Shown: piece by piece, positions 17,169 through 24,619 of the stretch
How positions within the stretch are numbered: position 1 is the first letter of the stretch
Layout: the number at the start of each line of letters is the position of its first letter
Assembly (NCBI GenBank): GCA_027306605.1
Contig: DAHUZK010000009.1
Coordinates: 1-35,533 of the forward strand
Direction: 5' to 3'
Length of the DNA: 35,533 bases
Source: Acidimicrobiaceae bacterium
GTDB taxonomy: Bacteria > Actinomycetota > Acidimicrobiia > Acidimicrobiales > RAAP-2
The notes under the pieces: generated by a model
Told to the model about the DNA's origin: nothing
Databases searched by the model: none
What the model saw: only the letters and a program-made list of their open reading frames with translations
Position numbers and translations under genes: made by a program

Positions 17169-17230
17169 CCGGGGGTACCCCCGAGCCCACGGCGCTCGGC
17201 GGGGGTCTGCAGGCGTGCGAAGCTTGTGGT

Positions 17231-18565
17231 GTGCAGAGCCAGCGGGACTACGTGTTGAGGACCGTCGAGGAGCGGGGCATCCGCTTCGTCCAGCTCTGGT
17301 TCACCGACGTCCTCGGGACTCCCAAGGGGTTCAACATCACGTCGACCGAGCTCGAGAACGCTCTCGACGAGGGCATGACGTTCGACGGGTCGGCCATCGA
17401 CGGGTTCAGTCGCGTCCAGGAGGCCGACGTGCTGGCCCGGCCCGATCCCAAGACCTTCCAGCTCCTGCCGTGGCACCACGACGACGCGCAGGTGGCCCGG
17501 GTGTTCTGCGACATCGCCAACCTCGACGGGACGCCGTTCGAGGGTGATCCCCGACATGCGTTGCGCCGCACCCTCGAGCGAGCGCGGGGCACCGGCTACA
17601 CCTTCTTCGCCTCGCCGGAGGTCGAGTACTTCTACTTCTCCGACCCCGACCCGGCGCACGGCCCGGTCGTCCTCGACTCGGGGTCGTACTTCGACCTGTC
17701 GGTGGCCGACGTCACGAGCGACCTGCGACGACGCTCGGTCCTGATGCTCGAGGAGATGGGGATCCCCGTCGAGCACACCCAGCACGAGGACGCCCGGAGC
17801 CAGCACGAGATCGACCTGCGCTACACCGACGCGCTCACCATGGCCGACACCGTGATGACGACTCGGATGGTGATCAAGGAGATGGCGCGCCAGCAGGGGG
17901 TCTTCGCCTCCTTCATGCCCAAGCCGCTCGCCGGCGTGCAGGGCTCGGGCATGCACACCCACATCTCGTTGTGGGAAGGGGAGCACAACGCATTCGTCGA
18001 CGAGGGCGACCGCTACGGGCTCTCCGACGTGGCGCGCCGCTTCATCGCCGGACTCCTCTTCCACGCCCGCGAGATCACCGCCGTGACGAACCAATGGGTC
18101 AACTCCTACAAGCGCCTCATCGGCGGCTACGAGGCGCCGGTCCACGTGAGCTGGGCGCGCAACAACCGTTCGGCGCTCGTGCGCGTGCCGGTGGTGAAGA
18201 TGGGCAAGGCAGAGTCGACCCGCCTCGAGTACCGGGCGCCCGACAGCGCCTGCAATCCCTACCTGGCTTTCGCCGTGATCCTGGCCGCAGGCCTCCGTGG
18301 TATCGAGGAGGACTACCCCTTGCCGCCCGAGGCCGACGACAACCTCTTCACCCTGACGCCCAAGGAGCTGGCCAAGAAGGGGATCGAACCCCTGCCCTCC
18401 AGCCTGCACGACGCGGTCAACGAGATGGAGGGCTCCGAGCTGCTGGCCGAGACCCTGGGCGACCACGTGTTCGAGTGGTTCATCCGCAACAAGCGCGAGG
18501 AGTGGGTCGCCTACCAGGCTCAGGTGACCCAGTTCGAGCTGGATCGATACCTGCCGCTGCTCTGA
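17231..18565 (+). CDS. glnA: glutamine synthetase, type I (GSI-alpha size class)
   Basis: This 444-residue enzyme condenses glutamate and ammonia with ATP. The N-terminal beta-grasp contains MTFDGSAIDGFSRVQEAD. The catalytic domain carries SPEVEYFYF (metal ligand E), QHEDARSQHEIDL, the ATP motif GSGMHTHISLW, ARNNRSALVRVP and the RLEYRAPDSACNPYLA strand with active-site arginines. Length and lack of the NLYDLP adenylylation loop place it in the GSI-alpha class rather than GlnA1 of streptomycetes. The amino-acid specificity could differ (GlnA-like gamma-glutamyl-amine ligases share the fold), but the ammonia-site motif (DGSAIDGF) looks regular. The GTG at 17231 lacks a Shine-Dalgarno. It is followed after 11 bp by a regulator gene. 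Confidence 0.92.
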   Translation: MQSQRDYVLRTVEERGIRFVQLWFTDVLGTPKGFNITSTELENALDEGMTFDGSAIDGFSRVQEADVLARPDPKTFQLLPWHHDDAQVARVFCDIANLDGTPFEGDPRHALRRTLERARGTGYTFFASPEVEYFYFSDPDPAHGPVVLDSGSYFDLSVADVTSDLRRRSVLMLEEMGIPVEHTQHEDARSQHEIDLRYTDALTMADTVMTTRMVIKEMARQQGVFASFMPKPLAGVQGSGMHTHISLWEGEHNAFVDEGDRYGLSDVARRFIAGLLFHAREITAVTNQWVNSYKRLIGGYEAPVHVSWARNNRSALVRVPVVKMGKAESTRLEYRAPDSACNPYLAFAVILAAGLRGIEEDYPLPPEADDNLFTLTPKELAKKGIEPLPSSLHDAVNEMEGSELLAETLGDHVFEWFIRNKREEWVAYQAQVTQFELDRYLPLL

Positions 18566-18576
18566 CCGCCCGAGCC

Positions 18577-19422
18577 ATGGACCCGCTGCTCTGCTTCCCC
18601 GCCGCACTCCCCGCCGAGGTGACGCTCGCGCTCCAGAGTGCCGGCCTGAGCTTTCAAGGGGTGGGCAGCCCCGACGAGACGGCTGCTCCGGGCCCGGATG
18701 GCCGTGCGTTCGCCTACTCGGGGGCACTGGTGGTGGCCGGTCTCGACCTGGCACCCGCTGTCTCCTTCTGCCGGCACCTGCGTCTGCGTGAAGTGCCGAT
18801 GAGCCCGCTCCTGCTGGCCATCCGCCCCGAGCAGGTGGGCGAGCTCACGCTGCGTGACGACCTCTTCGACGATTTCTGCATCCTGCCGGCACGACCCGAC
18901 GAGCTGGCGGCACGCCTCCGACATCTCTTCTGGCGCGCCGGGCAGAGCATGCGGCCCGACATCATCGAGTACGGGCCCCTCGTCCTGAACCTCGAGACCT
19001 ACCAGGCTGCCGTCGGGGGCCGCGTCCTCGACCTGACCTACATGGAGTACGAGCTGCTCCGCTTCTTGGCGGGACACCCGGCCAAGGTGTTCACCCGGGA
19101 AACGCTGCTGAGCCGCGTGTGGGGTTACGAGTACTACGGCGGGGCCCGGACGGTCGACGTGCACATCAGGCGCTTGCGGGCCAAGTTGGGCGAGGAGCAC
19201 GCGCACCTGATCCAAACGGTGCGATCGGTGGGCTACCGCTTCGGCCAGGTGGCCTGGCACGCCGGCATGAGCCAGCGCAACGGAAGCGGTGGCGACGACA
19301 ACGCGCGCGCGAGCGGAGGCGAGGGCACGGGCGGGACCGAGCGGGACGCGGCCGACACGGCGCGGACGTCCCCCGAAACGGCGCCGCATCGCGGGCCGAC
19401 CCAGCAGACGCAGTGGGTCTAG
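18577..19422 (+). CDS. GlnR-like OmpR-family regulator with a degenerate receiver domain
   Basis: The 281-residue product has a C-terminal-type winged helix at about residues 125-225: VLDLTYMEYELLRFLAGHP, then VFTRETLLSRVWGYEYYGGARTVDV as recognition region, then a wing ending VRSVGYRFG. The first 120 residues have the size and strand pattern of a receiver, but the strand that should end in the phosphorylated aspartate reads ALVVAGLDL, with G in its place, and the acidic pocket at the N-terminus is absent (MDPLLCFPAALP). Orphan OmpR regulators with such receivers include GlnR, the nitrogen regulator of actinobacteria. Position directly after glnA makes a nitrogen role likely, by inference. 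The last 55 residues are low complexity. Confidence 0.85.
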   Translation: MDPLLCFPAALPAEVTLALQSAGLSFQGVGSPDETAAPGPDGRAFAYSGALVVAGLDLAPAVSFCRHLRLREVPMSPLLLAIRPEQVGELTLRDDLFDDFCILPARPDELAARLRHLFWRAGQSMRPDIIEYGPLVLNLETYQAAVGGRVLDLTYMEYELLRFLAGHPAKVFTRETLLSRVWGYEYYGGARTVDVHIRRLRAKLGEEHAHLIQTVRSVGYRFGQVAWHAGMSQRNGSGGDDNARASGGEGTGGTERDAADTARTSPETAPHRGPTQQTQWV

Positions 19423-19424
19423 CG

Positions 19425-19543
19425 GACCTGCCGGCCCAGGTGACCTGCCGGCCCAGGTGACCTGCCGGCCCAGGTGACCTGCCGGCCCAGGTGACCTGCC
19501 GGCCCAGGTGACCTGCCGGCCCAGGTGACCTGCCGGCCGAGTG
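19425..19543. repeat. 17-bp tandem repeat, six full copies plus a diverged seventh
   Basis: The unit GACCTGCCGGCCCAGGT starts at 19425, 19442, 19459, 19476, 19493 and 19510, and a diverged copy starts at 19527. Each unit contains the inverted arms ACCTG and CAGGT around CCGGCC, so the array can form a series of short hairpins on either strand. It fills the gap between two converging genes (the regulator ends at 19422, ridA at 19569) and is non-coding because 17 is not a multiple of three. It may end transcription in both directions. It is not a CRISPR array, as there are no spacers. Confidence 0.9.
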
Positions 19544-19568
19544 GACCGCCTGAGGGGGCCCGGACGAC

Positions 19569-19940
19569 CTAGACCGTCACAGGAGCGTAGGCCCAGGCTT
19601 CGACCTCCACCCGCGCCCCGATGGGCAGCGCGGCGACGGCGACCGCGGAGCGTGTCGGGCGGTTCTGGGCGAAGTACTCCATCCACACCGCGTTCACCGC
19701 AGCGAAGTCGCCCATGTCGACGAGATACAAGGTCGTCTTGACGACGTCGGTCAGCGTCGCCCCCTCGACCGCCAGCACCTCCGCCACGTTCTGCAGAGCC
19801 TGATGCAGCTCGGCCACCGTGCCGCCCGGGACCAGCGCCGTCGTGCCGGCGTCGTCGGTGGCCACGCCGACCTGTCCCGACGTGATGACCCAGTCACCCA
19901 CGCGTCGAACGGGAGAATAGGGGCCAACTGCCGGGCTCAT
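19569..19940 (-). CDS. ridA: RidA/YjgF-family deaminase
   Basis: This 123-residue trimeric RidA-fold protein belongs to the family that hydrolyses reactive enamine/imine intermediates from PLP enzymes, protecting them from 2-aminoacrylate damage. Diagnostic segments are GPYSPVRRVGDWVITSGQVG at the start and VVKTTLYLVDMGDFAAVNAVW in the middle. The end is RSAVAVAALPIGARVEVEAWA, where the arginine of RSAV (family R105) binds the substrate carboxylate. The ATG at 19940 is preceded by AAGGAG at a good distance, one of the few clear Shine-Dalgarno sites here. It ends toward the 17-bp repeat array. Confidence 0.93.
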   Translation of the reverse strand: MSPAVGPYSPVRRVGDWVITSGQVGVATDDAGTTALVPGGTVAELHQALQNVAEVLAVEGATLTDVVKTTLYLVDMGDFAAVNAVWMEYFAQNRPTRSAVAVAALPIGARVEVEAWAYAPVTV

Positions 19941-19975
19941 AGGGCTCCTTCCGTCTCCAACTGATCCAACTCCCT

Positions 19976-20023
19976 CCGCACGCCGCTGCCTCCGCACGCC
20001 GCTCCCTGTGCACGCCGCTCCCA
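19976..20023. repeat. 16-bp imperfect tandem repeat, three copies
   Basis: CCGCACGCCGCTGCCT at 19976 is followed by CCGCACGCCGCTCCCT and GTGCACGCCGCTCCCA. The array lies in the 130-bp gap upstream of ridA. It is the second short tandem repeat next to this gene. Function unknown. Confidence 0.65.
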
Positions 20024-20070
20024 CTCGTCCGACCGTTCCCTCGGACCGCCGGAGCATCCCACGCCGTGCG

Positions 20071-21777
20071 TCATGCCGTCTCGCGTCGAGGCGCGCGCAC
20101 TGTGGCACGGCGCGTCGGCCAGTGGTCGGGGAGACCTTCGGCGATCCACGCCGCAGCCAGCGTCGCCACGAAGACGGCGTCGGACCCATTGACCGGCCAC
20201 CGATCCTCCTCGTGCAGCCGCACCTCCACCTCGGGCATGTCCCGCGAAGTGAGGATCCCGAAGGAGCGGATGGTGAGGTCGAGCGGTTCCCCGGCGGCGT
20301 CGACGGCGATACCCTCGCTCCACACCATGCCCAGGGCCTGGTGCACCGCACCGAGCACGTAGGAGCGGAGCGTGACCGGGCAGGTCGGCGCTCCGGCCCA
20401 GACGTCGACGCGCAAGCGCCCGCGCCCACCCGCATCGAGCCGCAGATCGACCGAGGCGCTCCCGGCACCGGGTACCGCCACGTGGGCCTGCCCACACCCG
20501 GCCGGCAGTGTCGGGGCACGCAAGGCATGCAGCGCGGCCAACGTCTCGGCCCAACCCGCTGCACGCAGCTCCGGGCCCACCGGCGGTCCCGCCACCGCCA
20601 CCACCTCGACCTCCACGCCGGGGCAGACCCGCCGGATCTGCGCCACCGCGGCGGAGAGGTCGGCGGAGCCCGGTGGGCAGCCCAGTCGCACGACGCCGCT
20701 GCCGTCGGCACGCAGCGCCACGGCCACTGGAGGTCGCTTGGGTCCACGCCGCACCACGTCCTCGCGACGCCACACCACCCGGACCGCCTGCCCGCTCTCG
20801 TCAGCCAGCTCCCGGGCCCGTGCCGGCACCGGGCTGTGACGCTTGCCCCCGAAGGCGCCCCCGTTGGCCAGAGGCCACGCCGGCACTCCGCCCGGCCTGC
20901 ACCAACTGGCATCCGGTTCGAGATACGCGGGCTCGACCCACGTCGTCCGGAGCGTCAGGGCCCACTCACCGGGGGGCACGTCCACCGGGTGCACGGGCGA
21001 CACCGTGCTGTTGCGGCCCTGCACGCGCCCTGTGCCCGCCCGCGCGGCGCGCAGCCCCGGGGCCAGCGGCGCCGCAGCACCGAGCTGCACCAAGGCGTCC
21101 GGCGGTGCGGTGTCGTCGGCGAACCCCCCACCGCCGAGCACGACGTCGGGACCCGAGCTCTGAAAGACAGGGCCCTCGACCTGGGCCCGCCACGAGGCGA
21201 GGAGAGGATCGCGCGGCGCGTGCGGTCCTCCGTCGCACGATCCGGACCCGCCGGTATCCGCATCTCGGTGCAGCGGGGCGTCCGGACCGGGCGCGTCATC
21301 GAGACCGAGCGCCTCACTCGCCGCCTCCACGATCGACTGCCATCCGGTACAGCGACACAGGTGGGCGCGCAGGGCCGCCTCGATCTCGCGGCGCTGCGGC
21401 CGGGACGTGCTCTCCTCGAGGGCAGCCAGGCGCATGAGGATTCCCGGCGTGCAGAAGCCGCACTGGCTGGCACCGCGCGCGACAAACGCTGTCGCCCAGC
21501 GACGGCGGCGCTCCTCCCCGATACCCTCGAGCGTGGTCACGTGGCGGCCGGCGATTCGGCGCACCGGGGTCACGCAGGAAACCCGCGGCGCCCCGTCCAC
21601 CCAGACGGTGCAGCAGCCACACTGTCCCTGCGGGCTGCAGCCGTCCTTCACCGAACGACAGCTCAACTCTTCCCGGAGCGCATCGAGGAGCGAGACGCCG
21701 TCGGCGACGGAGACCTCATCCCCGTTCAGGTGGAAGGAGACCGACGCGGTCGGCGCGCCGGCGTTGTCGGAGGACAC
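20071..21777 (-). CDS. compact fusion: CoxS-type [2Fe-2S] protein joined to a reduced molybdenum-hydroxylase domain
   Basis: The 568-residue product starts with a plant-type ferredoxin domain with cluster cysteines C47, C53 and C56 (DGCSPQGQCGCCTVWVDG) and C68. A second [2Fe-2S] domain has C106, C109, C141 and C143 (QCGFCTPG, LCRCTGW). After an acidic linker (about 160-200) come pieces of the large subunit of xanthine/CO dehydrogenases: TTWVEPAYLEPDAS, then PLANGGAFGGKRHSPVP (the GGxFGGK cofactor loop, about 304-312). A C-terminal stretch like AVHQALGMVWSEGIAVDAAG completes it. Large subunits have about 750-800 residues; here only about 370 remain, and the usual GVGE loop with the catalytic glutamate appears as PVNGSDA. 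It may be an electron carrier or a decayed enzyme. The GTG at 21777 has no Shine-Dalgarno. Confidence 0.8.
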   Translation of the reverse strand: MSSDNAGAPTASVSFHLNGDEVSVADGVSLLDALREELSCRSVKDGCSPQGQCGCCTVWVDGAPRVSCVTPVRRIAGRHVTTLEGIGEERRRRWATAFVARGASQCGFCTPGILMRLAALEESTSRPQRREIEAALRAHLCRCTGWQSIVEAASEALGLDDAPGPDAPLHRDADTGGSGSCDGGPHAPRDPLLASWRAQVEGPVFQSSGPDVVLGGGGFADDTAPPDALVQLGAAAPLAPGLRAARAGTGRVQGRNSTVSPVHPVDVPPGEWALTLRTTWVEPAYLEPDASWCRPGGVPAWPLANGGAFGGKRHSPVPARARELADESGQAVRVVWRREDVVRRGPKRPPVAVALRADGSGVVRLGCPPGSADLSAAVAQIRRVCPGVEVEVVAVAGPPVGPELRAAGWAETLAALHALRAPTLPAGCGQAHVAVPGAGSASVDLRLDAGGRGRLRVDVWAGAPTCPVTLRSYVLGAVHQALGMVWSEGIAVDAAGEPLDLTIRSFGILTSRDMPEVEVRLHEEDRWPVNGSDAVFVATLAAAWIAEGLPDHWPTRRATVRAPRRETA

Positions 21778-21891
21778 GGCTGCAGGAGGCGCGGCAGGAA
21801 ACGAGGCGGGCGCAGCCGACGACGATGCGCCCGACGAAGGTTCAGCGACCGTGGGATCGTGCAGGGAGGCGGTCGCCCGGCGCGGGCGGGG

Positions 21892-22260
21892 TCAGCTGAA
21901 CGAGGATCCGCACCCGCAGGTACGCGTGGCGTTGGGGTTCGAGATGTTGAACCCAGCGCCCTGGAGACCGTCGCTGTAATCGAGGGTCGACCCGGTCAGC
22001 AGTTCGGCGCTGGCCGCGTCGACCACGACCTTGACGGTGCCGAACTCCCGCACCACGTCGTCGTCCATGACCTCGCTGTCGAAGAACATCTCGTAGCTGT
22101 AGCCCGAGCATCCCCCCGGCTTGACGGCCACCCGCAGGGCCAGCTGGGCAGCACCTTCCTCCTGGGACAGCAGCTCGGCGACCTTGGTGGCGGCGGCGTC
22201 GCTGAGGGTCACCGGGGCCGGCTTCTTGCCGATGTTGACGGTCGTGGACATGGTCGTCAC
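21892..22260 (-). CDS. erpA: A-type iron-sulfur cluster carrier (ErpA/IscA/HesB)
   Basis: The 122-residue protein carries and inserts Fe-S clusters. The three conserved cysteines are present: GGCSGY in the middle and the terminal TCGCGSSFS. Residues VTLSDAAATKVAELL and LQGAGFNISNPNATRTC match the family throughout. The start codon is decided by the ribosome binding site: GGAGG lies 5 nt before a GTG at 22260 but 14 nt before the ATG at 22251, so GTG-ACG-ACC-ATG is preferred. It diverges from the cluster-loading ATPase gene mrp and precedes the [2Fe-2S] fusion protein, a fitting client. Confidence 0.94.
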   Translation of the reverse strand: MTTMSTTVNIGKKPAPVTLSDAAATKVAELLSQEEGAAQLALRVAVKPGGCSGYSYEMFFDSEVMDDDVVREFGTVKVVVDAASAELLTGSTLDYSDGLQGAGFNISNPNATRTCGCGSSFS

Positions 22261-22327
22261 TTGATCCTCCTGTCGCACCGCTCCCTGGCGGGCCGAGAGC
22301 CAGCGGTCTCTGCCTCCGGACGTCCCC

Positions 22328-22333
22328 ATGTTA
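22328..22333 (-). promoter_or_regulatory. -10 box TAACAT of erpA
   Basis: TAACAT on the minus strand lies 67 nt before the erpA start, leaving a leader of about 60 nt that includes the GGAGG ribosome binding site. Confidence 0.4.
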
Positions 22334-22394
22334 CCGGGACGGCCCTGGGCCGGGCACCGGCACCGCCAGGGGCGGGAAATGGGCCCGACGCACC

Positions 22395-22400
22395 TAGAAT
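22395..22400 (+). promoter_or_regulatory. -10 box TAGAAT of mrp
   Basis: TAGAAT lies eight nucleotides before the mrp ATG at 22409. No Shine-Dalgarno precedes the start, so the transcript is probably leaderless. Confidence 0.55.
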
Positions 22401-22408
22401 TCCTCGTC

Positions 22409-23617
22409 ATGGCCACGGATCCGGAGGCAACCACGCCAGAGCGCTCCGGCCTGCTGCCGGACGATCCCGAGGCCCAGGTGCGCGACTGCCTGCGGGCGGT
22501 CGTCGACCCCGAGCTGGGTGACACCATCGTCGACCTGGGGATGGTCCGTGCCATCGAGGTGGACGGCGGGGACGTCACGGTCGAGGTCGCCCTGACCATC
22601 GCCTCGTGTCCGCTCCGCACTCAGATCGAGCAGGACGTCATCGGCCACGTCCGGTCGCTCGAGTGGGTGCGCTCGGCTGGCGTGCGCGTCGTGACGATGG
22701 ACGCGGCCGAACGGGCCGCCGTGATGGCCCGGGCCCGTTGGAAGGCCCGTGAGGAGGCTCCCGAGACGGCGGTGCCCGCCTCGACCCGTGTCCTCGCCAT
22801 CGCCTCGGGCAAGGGTGGCGTGGGCAAGTCGTCGGTGACGGTGAACCTGGCCGTTGCCCTGGCCTCCCGGGGCCTCGTCGTGGGCATCCTCGACGCCGAC
22901 ATCTGGGGCTTCTCGGTGCCGCGGCTTCTCGGGATGGACGGGGACGTCGAGGCCCGGCAGGGAAAGATGGTGCCGCTCGAGCGCGCCATCGGGAACGGGA
23001 CGCTGCGCGTGCTCTCCATGGGGTTCCTGGCCGACGAGGAACAGGCGATCATGTGGCGCGGCCTGGTTCTCAACCGCGCCGTCCAGCAGTTCCTCCAAGA
23101 CGCCCATTGGGGCGACTTGGACTACCTCCTGATCGACCTGCCTCCGGGCACCGGCGACATCCAGATGGGCCTGGCCCGGTTGCTGCCGCGGACGGAGCTG
23201 CTCGTCGTGACGACACCGCCGGTTGCGGCGCAGAAGGTGGCGGCGCGAGCGGCGGACATGGCTCGGCGCGGCTATCTACGGGTGGCGGGTGTGATCGAGA
23301 ACATGAGCGACTTCACCTGCGAGCACGGCACGACCTATGCGTTGTTCGGCGCAGGCGGGGGCCTGCGGCTGGCCCGGAGCCTCGGGGTCCCGCTCGTCGG
23401 GTCCATTCCGCTGCATCCCGCCCTGGCCGCGGCCGGCGACGCGGGCGTGCCGGTGGCGTTGGCCGACGACGGGAGCGAACTCCCGGCGGTGTTCGCCGAA
23501 ATGGCGCGCGTCGTGGCCGAGGAGGTCGCACCCGTGATCGACGTGCAGGGATGCTCCGCCCGGCTCCTCGAGCACGTCGAAGCCGCGGTGGCCCGAGGCG
23601 ACGGCGCCTCGGGCTGA
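22409..23617 (+). CDS. mrp: Mrp/ApbC/NBP35-family Fe-S cluster carrier ATPase
   Basis: The 402-residue product has an N-terminal MIP18/DUF59 domain (VRDCLRAVVDPELGDTIVDL, then VEVALTIASCPLRTQIEQDV, about residues 20-110). A ParA-type P-loop ATPase follows, with deviant Walker A ASGKGGVGKSSVTVN near residue 135, GILDADIWGFSVPRLLG and Walker B DYLLIDLPPGTGDI. It is expected to load Fe-S clusters on target proteins. In many Mrp proteins a CxxC pair after the ENMS segment binds a cluster between subunits. Here the segment reads ENMSDFTCEHGTTYALFG, with one cysteine only. The product otherwise looks complete. It is divergent from erpA. Confidence 0.93.
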   Translation: MATDPEATTPERSGLLPDDPEAQVRDCLRAVVDPELGDTIVDLGMVRAIEVDGGDVTVEVALTIASCPLRTQIEQDVIGHVRSLEWVRSAGVRVVTMDAAERAAVMARARWKAREEAPETAVPASTRVLAIASGKGGVGKSSVTVNLAVALASRGLVVGILDADIWGFSVPRLLGMDGDVEARQGKMVPLERAIGNGTLRVLSMGFLADEEQAIMWRGLVLNRAVQQFLQDAHWGDLDYLLIDLPPGTGDIQMGLARLLPRTELLVVTTPPVAAQKVAARAADMARRGYLRVAGVIENMSDFTCEHGTTYALFGAGGGLRLARSLGVPLVGSIPLHPALAAAGDAGVPVALADDGSELPAVFAEMARVVAEEVAPVIDVQGCSARLLEHVEAAVARGDGASG

Positions 23618-23671
23618 CGCGGCCCGGGCCGCCGGGCGAGGGTGGCGCCCGGCCCGTCCGAGGAGCACGGT

Positions 23672-24592
23672 TCAGAGGGTGCTCCACCGGCTCTCGATCG
23701 CGTCCGCCCCGACGGTCGCATCGAGCGGCGCCGCCGCACCCTCGGCGCCGAGCGCGCGCAGATGGGCCCAGAGCGAAAAGCGGGCCACCGGGAGCTGACG
23801 TTCGGTGGCGTCGCCGTAGACCTCGGGGAGCAGCTCGTCGGCTGTGGCGTCGGTACGGTGGGCGAGGGCCACGGCGACACGGGCATGGCGCGCCAGCCGA
23901 TGCGCCACCAGCGCGTCGATCTCCTCGTCGACATGGTCCATGAGGCGGCCGTGCCCGGGCGCCAGCGTGCCGATGGGCGGGACGGAATCACGCACGCGGG
24001 CCAGGCTCACCAGGTACTGGTGCAGGTCCCCGTCCGGTGGGCGGATCACCACGGTCGAGCCGTGCATGACGTGATCGCCGGTGAACAAGAGTGCCTGTTC
24101 CTCGAGCAGCCAACACAGATGGTCCGAAGCATGGCCGGGCGTGTGCAGCGCGCGCAGGGTCAGCCGCGGGGCGCGGTGGGGTGAGGCCGGTGTGCCGGAC
24201 GGCGCGGGACACGTGACGGACCATCCGTCGCGCACGGCCTCGTCCGGCGTGAAGTCCTCGGCCGGTCCGAAACCCACCACGCGGGCTCCGGTCGCCGCGG
24301 CCAGTGCGGCCGCGCCCGGAGCATGATCGACGTGCGTGTGGGTGACGAGGACCGTGCGGATCCGGCCGAGTCGCCCGGCGGCGGCGGTGATGGCCGACGT
24401 GTGCGCCTCGTCGGCCGGACCCGGGTCGACCACGACCAGCTCGCCGCGGCCGACGAGGTACGTGTTGGTGCCGGGTCCGGTCATCAGGCCGGGGTTGGGC
24501 GCGGTGAGCCGGTGCACGCCCGGAGCCACCTCGTCGAGGCGTCCCGGCCGGGGCGCGGGGCCCACGCCGAAGTCCGGCACCGCCGGGATCAC
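23672..24592 (-). CDS. MBL-fold metallo-hydrolase (LACTB2-like)
   Basis: The 306-residue product has the metal-binding set THTHVDH (H85, H87, D89, H90), HTPGHASDH, TGDHVMHG and APGHGRLMDHV. A C-terminal segment follows in which helices VDALVAHRLARHARV and a winged-helix-like part (DATADELLPEVYGDATERQL, ARFSLWAHLRAL) form the LACTB2/RNase-associated tail. LACTB2 relatives include endoribonucleases and thioesterases; the substrate cannot be told here. The start is a GTG at 24592 without a clear Shine-Dalgarno, 27 bp after the NUDIX gene on the same strand, so the two form an operon. Confidence 0.88.
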   Translation of the reverse strand: MIPAVPDFGVGPAPRPGRLDEVAPGVHRLTAPNPGLMTGPGTNTYLVGRGELVVVDPGPADEAHTSAITAAAGRLGRIRTVLVTHTHVDHAPGAAALAAATGARVVGFGPAEDFTPDEAVRDGWSVTCPAPSGTPASPHRAPRLTLRALHTPGHASDHLCWLLEEQALLFTGDHVMHGSTVVIRPPDGDLHQYLVSLARVRDSVPPIGTLAPGHGRLMDHVDEEIDALVAHRLARHARVAVALAHRTDATADELLPEVYGDATERQLPVARFSLWAHLRALGAEGAAAPLDATVGADAIESRWSTL

Positions 24593-24619
24593 GCCGGCGT
24601 CACCCGAGGGTGCGTCCCC

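Noticed and set aside
19425..19543. CRISPR array
   Set aside because: Units follow each other without spacers, are only 17 bp, and no cas gene is near.
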